From NCBI GenBank assembly GCA_016859345.1, contig CM029116.1, forward strand, positions 7,469,143-7,533,142: a stretch of DNA of 64,000 bases. Reading direction: 5' to 3'. Origin of the DNA: Istiophorus platypterus. Its lineage: Eukaryota > Chordata > Actinopteri > Istiophoriformes > Istiophoridae. Within the stretch, counting starts at the first letter, position 1; every line of letters begins with the position of its first letter. Below, in pieces: positions 62,101 to 64,000 of the stretch. A program made the translations under genes and the position numbers. The notes under the pieces are model-generated. The model saw nothing but the letters and a program-made list of their open reading frames with translations, was not told where the DNA came from and made no database searches.

Positions 62101-63410
62101 ACTACAACAGCCCTGGCCAAACATCCCAGGCCACTCCTTATGCCACAACTCAGATTCTCCATTCCAGTAGCATCCATGAGCTGGCCGTGGACCTGCCTGA
62201 GGCCCAGTGGAAGGCCTCACTCCAGGCCAAGCAGGAGATGGCCAACCTGGGCTACTCCCTGCCTGACAAGAATTCCTGCAACAACAGTAAGTTGCACTGA
62301 AAAAGTGAGCATACCAAAAGCAATTCTTGCTTGTTGCGCCCATGTGTGGGAGATGTAGCAAGTTTTTATAGCGAATATGATAGCATTTCAGTCAGAGCAA
62401 TTATTGCCATCCTGTGACATCAAAAACAGAGTCGGTTTACCACGATGACAAACTACAGATGGAATAAGACGGCCATTTGGCATATAAACTTTTCCGCCCA
62501 AGGTCTCTGAAGCTTGCCTAACCATACCATGGTGTGGCGAGGTTGCTTTAAAAAGAGTTATTTTTCCCCCAGCAGACAACATCTTGGTTACTCTCCAAGG
62601 TTGCATAAACATGTCTTGAAGGAGTAGTGGTATTAAGCCATCCGTCCATTCTCTTGCTGGGTTTTCATGATGGTACCATTCCTCCTTCAGTCTCAGACTA
62701 ATTGCCAATCTATTTTAGCTTGACTAATATATAGGAAAATAATGCCAATGATTTACTGTGGATTTCATATGGGATTTTTAAAGTAGAGGAGATACATACT
62801 TAAGGTGTGATGCGAATTCCTCAGGTGTATTCTAAAACATATTTATGTTCTCATAAATACATAGTTCACATAGTCCCCCTAATGCAGTAGATCTATAAAA
62901 ACTCCTTCTAATTCTCCCGGCATCATTTTAAGAAATACGATCACATATTATTATGCATGATTATATCTCTCTGAAGGACAACAAGTATTGAATTAGAAAC
63001 TGTACTATTGACTCATTCATCCCATTTCGTGAAATGAAAAGATTAACAATATGGGTTTTTTTTTTTTCAAATCAATATAAAATCATGTATGTCCAGCAAA
63101 TTTACTGTCTGTTGCACAAAAACCAGAAAGTGGATGAAGTATTAAATATGTGCTGCTTGTTGAATGTAAGAATCCTGAATATATCCTGCTTGCTTGATGC
63201 TCTAACTGCATGTTTGCATGTGCTTGTGCTAACTGCCAGTCACCTGATGCCACTGTGGTTTTTGCCCTTTAACCCCCACTGTAGCCCTCCTTTTCATTCC
63301 TGACTACCGATTGGCCGAAGGATTGTCTAATAGAATACCACACAACCAATCACAAGATTTCAGCACCACCAGCTCTCACAACAGCTCAGAGCGAAGCGGC
63401 AGTCTCTCAG
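20630..63410 (+). CDS. robo2: robo2, roundabout guidance receptor 2 (partial gene, internal exons)
   Basis: Single-pass cell-surface receptor for Slit ligands that mediates repulsive axon guidance and cell migration. Eighteen core exons totalling 2757 nt (919 codons) join without a frame break, entering and leaving in phase 1. They encode Ig2 to Ig5, three fibronectin III repeats, one transmembrane helix and the start of the cytoplasmic tail with motifs CC0 and CC1. Three further frame-neutral exons are probably alternative. Identification as robo2 rests on near-identity to remembered vertebrate ROBO2 in the TM segment (FIAGIGGACWVILMGFSIW), GLLNAGDPGYPWLADSW and the exon order. ROBO1 differs at the cytoplasmic border and in the tail. 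Exons for the signal peptide and Ig1, and for CC2, CC3 and the C-terminus, lie outside the window. The zebrafish orthologue is the astray gene, needed for retinal axon pathfinding. I see no disabling mutation. Confidence 0.97.
21081..21201 (+). CDS. robo2: robo2 exon: second half of Ig2
   Basis: Acceptor TTTTCTATAG ends at 21080 and donor GTAAGC starts at 21202. The exon is 121 nt, phase 0 in and phase 1 out. It reads IRGGKLMISNTRKSDAGMY followed by ICVGTNMVGERD. The DAGMYIC block carries the second Ig disulfide cysteine and the tyrosine-corner motif. It completes Ig2 after a 293-nt intron. Confidence 0.96.
21202..21781 (+). other. robo2: robo2 intron between Ig2 and Ig3
   Basis: 580 nt between phase-1 junctions at the domain boundary. 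I see nothing beyond ordinary AT-rich intron sequence. Confidence 0.9.
21782..21920 (+). CDS. robo2: robo2 exon: first half of Ig3
   Basis: Acceptor CCGCAG ends at 21781 and donor GTAAGC starts at 21921. The exon is 139 nt, phase 1 in and phase 2 out. It reads (E)RPTFLRRPINQVVLEEE, with the Ig cysteine in EFRCQVQGDP and tryptophan in VRWRKDD. It ends VPRG plus a split Arg codon that is completed 9 kb downstream. A T19 run sits at 21941-21959, 20 nt past the donor. Confidence 0.96.
22050..22080. repeat. (TG)n microsatellite downstream of the first Ig3 exon
   Basis: TG units with one CG variant, 130 nt past the exon donor. Confidence 0.95.
23972..23995. repeat. (AC)12 microsatellite
   Basis: Perfect AC units. 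Confidence 0.95.
24550..25440. repeat. possible decayed non-autonomous transposon
   Basis: Blocks such as CAGTAGGTCACAAAAACC, GAAAAACATGTTGGTATTTG and AGAAATAAATCCGGCACGAA have the composition of old fish mobile DNA. I could not find confident inverted ends or coding remnants. Confidence 0.3.
26035..26132. repeat. long (GT)n microsatellite
   Basis: About 44 uninterrupted GT units followed by a CTGTGTGTG variant. It is the longest simple repeat in the window, expected to be highly length-polymorphic and able to adopt Z-DNA. Confidence 0.98.
28380..28625 (+). repeat. teleost interspersed repeat (GCTAGCATGGCTGTAGAC type)
   Basis: The blocks GACATTCCCATCAGC, CAGCATGTTAGCATTGACAT, AAGTACAGCCTCACAGA and GCTAGCATGGCTGTAGAC occur in the order of a repeat common in percomorph fishes. 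The copy is diverged with small deletions. It supports the teleost assignment. Confidence 0.75.
30926..31062 (+). CDS. robo2: robo2 exon: second half of Ig3
   Basis: Acceptor TTTTTTGGCAG ends at 30925 and donor GTACAA starts at 31063. The exon is 137 nt, phase 2 in and phase 1 out. It reads (R)YEIKYDKDDYVLRVKKSS, then NDEGTFTCVAENRVGKLEAS. The second Ig cysteine is in DEGTFTC. It ends TVR plus one base of an Ala codon, exactly where vertebrate Robo1/2 genes carry an optional microexon. Confidence 0.96.
32228..32239 (+). CDS. robo2: robo2 alternative 12-nt microexon between Ig3 and Ig4 (adds ARPV)
   Basis: CTCGCCCTGTCG lies between a U/pyrimidine-rich tract ending TGTCTCCAG (32227) and a strong donor GTAAGT (32240). 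Read with the split codons of its neighbours it inserts Ala-Arg-Pro-Val between TVR and APQF, in phase 1-1, without changing frame. Its position matches the conserved microexon 6b of mammalian Robo1/Robo2, which is known to be alternatively spliced under NOVA control. Candidate NOVA tetramers (YCAY) occur at 32202, 32210, 32248, 32267 and 32285, and an Rbfox-type TGCATG at 32273-32278. The call rests on splice sites, phase and the known family exon; a 12-nt exon cannot be proven from sequence alone. Confidence 0.85.
32240..32290 (+). promoter_or_regulatory. candidate NOVA and Rbfox splicing enhancer cluster downstream of the 12-nt microexon
   Basis: Within 50 nt after the microexon there are three YCAY tetramers (32248, 32267, 32285) and one TGCATG (32273-32278). 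Downstream YCAY and GCATG motifs generally promote inclusion of neuronal exons. Enrichment over chance is modest for YCAY; TGCATG is the rarer hit. Confidence 0.5.
36172..36296 (+). CDS. robo2: robo2 exon: first half of Ig4
   Basis: Acceptor TTGGCTTTAG ends at 36171 and donor GTAAGA starts at 36297. The exon is 125 nt, phase 1 in and phase 0 out. It reads (A)APQFVIRPRDQIVAQGRT, cysteine in TFPCETKGNPQ and tryptophan in AVFWQKEGSQ. Ig4 is the domain implicated in Robo receptor dimerisation. Confidence 0.96.
36507..36574. repeat. imperfect (CA)n/(CACT)n repeat
   Basis: Repeated CACACACT blocks followed by a perfect CA run of about ten units. Confidence 0.95.
36839..36858. repeat. short (CA)n repeat
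   Basis: About nine to ten CA units with a CG variant after it. Confidence 0.9.
37568..37930 (+). repeat. teleost interspersed repeat (TTTATTTGTATAG type)
   Basis: AGTTTATTTGTATAG, ATTATACATAAAGGCAATT, AGCAGCACAAAACATTAAAA and GAATAGAAAAAGTTATTTAA match the head of a very common fish repeat. The 3' limit is uncertain. Confidence 0.65.
38160..38331 (+). CDS. robo2: robo2 exon: second half of Ig4
   Basis: Acceptor CTTCCCACAG ends at 38159 and donor GTGAGG starts at 38332. The exon is 172 nt, phase 0 in and phase 1 out. It reads NLLFPNQPQQPNSRFSVSP, then DAGYYICQALTVAGSILAKA. The NLLFPNQPQQPNSR segment is typical of ROBO2; remembered ROBO1 differs here (SYQPPQSSSR). It contains the second Ig cysteine. 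Confidence 0.96.
38332..41924 (+). other. robo2: robo2 intron between Ig4 and Ig5
   Basis: 3.6 kb. The part at about 38600-39300 looks like a decayed interspersed repeat; the rest is unremarkable. Confidence 0.8.
38600..39300. repeat. probable decayed interspersed repeat
   Basis: The stretch has the look of a non-autonomous fish DNA element (TAATGTTAGCTAGG, ACGCCCCCTGTTGCTGATCG, GACTCGGTCCGAGCCACT) and no coding potential. GACTCGGTCCGAGCC contains the perfect palindrome CTCGGTCCGAG minus its centre. The family is not recognised with certainty. Confidence 0.4.
41925..42130 (+). CDS. robo2: robo2 exon: first part of Ig5
   Basis: Acceptor TTTGTGCCACAG ends at 41924 and donor GTGAAG starts at 42131. 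The exon is 206 nt, phase 1 in and phase 0 out. It reads (V)LTDRPPPIIRQGPSNQTL, with an N-glycosylation sequon (NQT), the Ig cysteine in LLKCQASGDP and tryptophan in SISWLKDG. It opens Ig5, the last immunoglobulin domain. Confidence 0.96.
42131..43089 (+). other. robo2: robo2 intron splitting Ig5
   Basis: 959 nt with a (GT)n array (43019-43039) close to the acceptor. Nothing else is recognised. Confidence 0.85.
43019..43039. repeat. (TG)10 microsatellite upstream of an Ig5 exon
   Basis: Perfect TG units 50 nt before the acceptor at 43089. GU-rich tracts in this position can bind CELF or TDP-43 proteins and affect splicing. Confidence 0.95.
43090..43171 (+). CDS. robo2: robo2 exon: end of Ig5
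   Basis: Acceptor TGTGTATCAG ends at 43089 and donor GTACAA starts at 43172. The exon is 82 nt, phase 0 in and phase 1 out. It reads LSDSGIYTCVATSSSGETSW then SAFLEVK. A second AG seven bases further on (43095-43096) would break the frame, so 43090 is chosen. A (GT)n array lies about 50 nt upstream at 43019-43039. DSGIYTC holds the closing cysteine of Ig5. Confidence 0.95.
43301..43466 (+). CDS. robo2: robo2 exon: Ig5-FNIII linker and start of FNIII-1
   Basis: Acceptor CATCCATCCAG ends at 43300 and the donor is GTTTGT at 43467, a weak site with T at +3. The exon is 166 nt, phase 1 in and phase 2 out. It reads (E)SGGVMVTKNHDENELPGPP, then SKPQVTDVTKNSVSLSWQPG and SSYVIEAF. The tryptophan in LSWQP is the first FNIII core residue. 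The linker before LPGPP differs from what I recall of mammalian ROBO2 and is probably lineage-variable. Confidence 0.95.
43688..43854 (+). CDS. robo2: robo2 exon: second half of FNIII-1
   Basis: Acceptor CCCCCTGACAG ends at 43687 and donor GTGACT starts at 43855. The exon is 167 nt, phase 2 in and phase 1 out. It reads (S)QSVSNSWQTVADHVKTT, then GLRPNTIYLFMVRAVNSQG and LSDPSPMSDPVRTQ. The LRPNTIYLFMVRA stretch is the FNIII tyrosine-corner strand. Confidence 0.96.
43855..45125 (+). other. robo2: robo2 intron between FNIII-1 and FNIII-2
   Basis: 1.27 kb with an A16 run at 44414-44429. Nothing else is recognised. Confidence 0.85.
45126..45247 (+). CDS. robo2: robo2 exon: FNIII-1/2 linker and start of FNIII-2
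   Basis: Acceptor TCTCTCACAG ends at 45125 and donor GTAAGT starts at 45248. The exon is 122 nt, phase 1 in and phase 0 out. It reads (D)ISPPAQGVDHRHVQKELGE, then VIVRLHNPVVLSPTTIQVTW. ISPPAQGVDHR matches ROBO2; ROBO1 has VLPTSQGVDHK here. Confidence 0.95.
45248..47051 (+). other. robo2: robo2 intron splitting FNIII-2
   Basis: 1.8 kb. It contains a three-copy 10-mer repeat at 46001-46030. Open frames at 45854-46120, 46044-46427 and 46440-46766 show no family resemblance. Confidence 0.8.
46001..46030. repeat. three-copy 10-mer tandem repeat (TGGTTTCTTC)
   Basis: TGGTTTCTTC, TGATTTCTTC and TGGTTTCTTC in a row. Confidence 0.9.
47052..47283 (+). CDS. robo2: robo2 exon: rest of FNIII-2
   Basis: Acceptor CACTTTCTCAG ends at 47051 and donor GTACAG starts at 47284. 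The exon is 232 nt, phase 0 in and phase 1 out. It reads VDRQSQFIQGYRVLYRQTSG, then KKGIVYEIKVRPYFNEFQGM and RTTEE. The segment GLPSPGPWQQQDVK varies from mammalian ROBO2 and includes extra prolines; the flanks are highly conserved. Confidence 0.96.
48366..49577 (-). mobile_element. decayed Tc1/mariner-type DNA transposon with inverted ends
   Basis: The minus strand encodes fragments of a Tc1-like DDE transposase. One is FYPDGIDF leading into DDNAP near 48703-48720 (second catalytic Asp region); then come GATEWFDEHENDVNYMLW and NPCEHLWEIL near 48586-48612 (third catalytic acidic region). Stops and frameshifts break it, for example a TGA at 48576-48578 and a break after DDNAP. The ends pair: GGTGACAAATTAAGGGAAA at 48372-48390 versus GGTGACAAATAAAAGGAAA on the opposite strand near 49552-49570. 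TA dinucleotides flank both ends, as expected for this superfamily. Length is about 1.2 kb, inserted in the FNIII-2/3 intron. The exact boundaries are uncertain. Confidence 0.85.
48490..48960 (-). pseudogene. Tc1-like transposase remnant (catalytic and C-terminal part)
   Basis: This is the recognisable coding remnant inside the transposon. The DDNAP and NPxEHLWE blocks are in the order and spacing of Tc1-type transposases, but the frame carries at least one stop and one frameshift, and an A-run (about 48512-48525 on the plus strand) interrupts the C-terminal part. It cannot encode a functional enzyme. The N-terminal DNA-binding half should lie at about 49000-49450 on the same strand and is too diverged for me to align. 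Confidence 0.8.
51362..51486 (+). CDS. robo2: robo2 exon: first half of FNIII-3
   Basis: Acceptor CTTCCTCTTTTAG ends at 51361 and donor GTATGT starts at 51487. The exon is 125 nt, phase 1 in and phase 0 out. It reads (A)PSAPPQQVTVLTVGNQNS, then TSISISWDPPPSDHQNGII. It has a sequon (NST), the FNIII core tryptophan in ISWDPPP, and ends QEYR. Confidence 0.96.
51580..51751 (+). CDS. robo2: robo2 exon: second half of FNIII-3
   Basis: Acceptor CTGTGCCTTAG ends at 51579, giving a 93-nt intron, the shortest here; donor GTAAGA starts at 51752. The exon is 172 nt, phase 0 in and phase 1 out. It reads IWCLGNETRFHVNKTVDAAI, then VVYRVEVAASTSAGVGVKSE and PQSIII. Two N-glycosylation sequons (NET, NKT) are present. 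Confidence 0.96.
51752..52776 (+). other. robo2: robo2 intron before the transmembrane exon
   Basis: 1.0 kb. No features are recognised apart from the acceptor-plus-GTAAGG structure at its 3' end. Confidence 0.85.
52777..52965 (+). CDS. robo2: robo2 exon: juxtamembrane segment and transmembrane helix
   Basis: Acceptor TACGCCCTCAG ends at 52776 and donor GTTGGA starts at 52966, a weak donor. The exon is 189 nt (63 codons), phase 1 at both ends. It reads GKEFRDVIIHGNRNNSITEQ, ITDVVKQPAF, then the hydrophobic helix IAGIGGACWVILMGFSIWLY, followed by the basic stop-transfer WRRKKRKG and LSNYA. The helix is essentially identical to vertebrate ROBO2. The exon starts with GTAAGG, which resembles a 5' splice site, and it can be skipped in frame, so a soluble form is conceivable. 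The extracellular stub is where metalloprotease shedding of Robo receptors is known to act. Confidence 0.97.
52966..56888 (+). other. robo2: robo2 intron after the transmembrane exon, containing the 27-nt microexon
   Basis: 3.9 kb. The reading frame from the TM exon stays open into it until a stop at about 53220. Besides the microexon I see no coding sequence. The 56400-56640 segment is rich in homeobox-type TAAT cores. Confidence 0.85.
53883..53909 (+). CDS. robo2: robo2 alternative 27-nt microexon after the TM exon (adds VQSFTFTPA)
   Basis: Acceptor CTTGTTTTGCAG ends at 53882 and donor GTACTG starts at 53910. The 27 nt read VQSFTFTPA with the split codons (phase 1-1), changing LSNYA-VTFQR to LSNYA-VQSFTFTPA-VTFQR. 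ROBO1 has a closely similar stretch (PSFTFTPTVTYQR) at the same place, which strongly supports a real exon. The form lacking it is the one I recall for the canonical human ROBO2 protein, so I infer it is a cassette. The preceding exon has a weak donor (GTTGGA), consistent with regulated splicing. Confidence 0.85.
56889..56931 (+). CDS. robo2: robo2 exon: short proximal cytoplasmic exon (VTFQRVDGGLMSNG)
   Basis: Acceptor TTTCTGACTTTAG ends at 56888 and donor GTGAGT starts at 56932. The exon is 43 nt, phase 1 in and phase 2 out. It reads (V)TFQRVDGGLMSNG plus two bases of a Ser codon. It matches VTFQRGDGGLMSNGS of ROBO2 apart from one substitution. Its small size makes it easy to miss by gene finders. 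Confidence 0.94.
56932..60955 (+). other. robo2: robo2 intron in the proximal cytoplasmic region
   Basis: 4.0 kb. It includes an A13-type run near 57007-57020, a motif-dense stretch at about 58190-58640 that may be a conserved element, and a recursive-splice-like CTAG-GTAAAC junction at 60037/60038. Confidence 0.85.
60956..61083 (+). CDS. robo2: robo2 exon: proximal cytoplasmic tail (PGLLNAGDPGYPWLADSW)
   Basis: Acceptor GTTTCTACTCAG ends at 60955 and donor GTGGGT starts at 61084. The exon is 128 nt, phase 2 in and phase 1 out. It reads (S)RPGLLNAGDPGYPWLADSW, then PATSLPVNSSSGGPNDLSN and FGRG. The YPWLADSWPATSLPVN block is conserved in ROBO2. Confidence 0.95.
61084..62013 (+). other. robo2: robo2 intron before the CC0/CC1 exon
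   Basis: 930 nt. Nothing is recognised beyond purine-rich and pyrimidine-rich patches. Confidence 0.85.
62014..62286 (+). CDS. robo2: robo2 exon: cytoplasmic motifs CC0 and CC1
   Basis: Acceptor CTCTTTCTCAG ends at 62013 and donor GTAAGT starts at 62287. The exon is 273 nt, phase 1 in and phase 1 out. It reads (D)LPTGQGDKTGTMLSDGAIY, SSIDFTTKANYNSPGQTSQ, then ATPYATTQILHSSSIHELAV and a tail ending SLPDKNSCNN. The tyrosine in AIYSSIDF corresponds to CC0 and that in PYATTQI to CC1, the Abl-phosphorylated motif of Robo receptors. The segment before GQGDK is shorter than in mammals (DLPT versus about DVLPPVP), a small deletion. CC2 and CC3 are not in the window. Confidence 0.96.
62287..63284 (+). 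other. robo2: robo2 intron before the cytoplasmic cassette exon
   Basis: 998 nt of AT-rich intron. No additional signals were seen. Confidence 0.85.
63285..63410 (+). CDS. robo2: robo2 cytoplasmic cassette exon (42 codons, Ser/Thr-rich)
   Basis: Acceptor AACCCCCACTGTAG ends at 63284 and the donor is GTTGGT at 63411, weak with T at +3. The exon is 126 nt, phase 1 at both ends. It reads (T)LLFIPDYRLAEGLSNRIP, HNQSQDFSTTSSHNSSERSG and SLSG. I recall a similar optional exon in vertebrate ROBO2 isoforms (IPDYRLAEGLSNR), while the canonical human protein runs directly from the preceding exon into a GGKGGKKKK segment. It is therefore probably alternative. It adds many Ser/Thr residues next to CC1. 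Confidence 0.88.
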
Positions 63411-64000
63411 GTTGGTTTACGCAGCGTAGAATTTTATGCAGGGAACTGGGAAACACACTCTGGGTCTCTGCCGCTTGACATTATGATTGACGGATGTCTT
63501 AATTGCTTCATTGATCTCTTAATTGCATGCACAAACCTGATATCTAAGATTTTTTTTTATTATTAATAATATAGTCCTCCCTCACCAGAGATGCTTTGCT
63601 CACTCAGCTACCCCTTCTTACAGTTCATTAAATGTGAGAACTTTGTTGTCATTTTGTGGTTATATGGGGTCCTGAGTACAATGGTTACTACTGTATGTAG
63701 AGTATAAAGAAGCTAGACATTTAAATCAGAGAAAAAGAATAGTATCTTGATCTTAGAGCATATGGCTGCAACTGCTAACGCTGGGTTTCTTGCATCACTG
63801 CCAATCCCTGTAAAGACCTCACCTCTCTCTCTGTGTTAAGAAGATGGGAATAGGGGCAGAGGAAGTCTTTCAGACAGAGTAAACTAAAAAGTACACACAC
63901 ACACACCATTAGAGATGCTTGGCTGGGTAAAGTGGTAAAAATACCTCCCTTTTTCCCTCTTCCCCTAATGGTTGCAGACTACACTAAAACCCATGTTCAG
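63411..64000 (+). other. robo2: robo2 intron at the window end
   Basis: Intron sequence after the cassette exon, with a short (CA)n at 63893-63906. It may end at a candidate acceptor at 63977. Confidence 0.7.
63978..64000 (+). CDS. possible start of a further robo2 exon, cut by the window end
   Basis: A pyrimidine-rich run (about 63945-63968) with a CTAAT branch-like element leads to TTGCAG ending at 63977. Read in phase 1 the next bases give (D)YTKTHVQ with no stop before the window ends. This does not match the GGKGGKKKK segment expected next in ROBO2. It could be a lineage-specific or alternative exon, or a chance acceptor; the final CAG at 64000 could also be an acceptor. Confidence 0.25.

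Noticed and set aside
20630..63410. Assignment as robo1 or robo3
   Set aside because: NLLFPNQPQQPNSR, ISPPAQGVDHR, GIGGACWVILMGFSIWLYW and GLLNAGDPGYPWLADSW match ROBO2; ROBO1 has different residues at each of these places, and ROBO3 and ROBO4 diverge further.
1..64000. tRNA, rRNA, CRISPR, operon or viral genes
   Set aside because: No cloverleaf-like boxes, spaced direct repeats, ribosomal motifs or viral protein signatures were seen; the sequence is a eukaryotic multi-exon locus.

Overview
The window is vertebrate nuclear DNA, most likely from a teleost fish. It is dominated by one plus-strand gene, the axon-guidance receptor robo2 (roundabout homolog 2), of which only the central part is present. 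The evidence is a series of short exons with GT-AG borders and matching intron phases, whose translations read as a continuous Robo receptor. The juxtamembrane and early cytoplasmic sequence (for example GIGGACWVILMGFSIWLYW, GLLNAGDPGYPWLADSW, GAIYSSIDF, PYATTQI) identifies ROBO2 rather than ROBO1, 3 or 4. Fish-type interspersed repeats and many (CA/GT)n arrays point to a teleost, probably a percomorph.

Layout. Positions 1-20629 are intron, lying downstream of the exons for the signal peptide and Ig1, which are outside the window. Ig2 is encoded at 20630-21201, Ig3 at 21782-31062, Ig4 at 36172-38331, Ig5 at 41925-43171, fibronectin III repeats 1 to 3 at 43301-51751, the transmembrane exon at 52777-52965, and the proximal cytoplasmic tail at 56889-63410. 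The tail includes the tyrosine motifs CC0 and CC1. The 3' exons with CC2, CC3 and the C-terminus lie beyond position 64000. I place 18 core exons totalling 2757 nt (919 codons); the frame never breaks and all splice phases agree.

Three more exons look alternative, and each is a phase 1-1 unit that preserves frame. They are a 12-nt microexon between Ig3 and Ig4 (adds ARPV), a 27-nt microexon just inside the membrane (adds VQSFTFTPA), and a 126-nt Ser/Thr-rich cytoplasmic cassette. The transmembrane exon itself is frame-neutral and begins with a donor-like GTAAGG directly after its acceptor, so a soluble in-frame receptor is conceivable.

The introns hold microsatellites, a decayed Tc1/mariner-type transposon with recognisable inverted ends (about 48366-49577), relics of other common fish repeats (about 10068, 28380, 37568), a paired-hairpin structure (10408-10475), a CTCF-like site (9304), and several homeobox/POU-motif-rich stretches that may be conserved enhancers. 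I found no second protein-coding gene, tRNA, rRNA, CRISPR array or prokaryotic feature on either strand. The small open frames scattered through the introns look like chance or simple-repeat ORFs.
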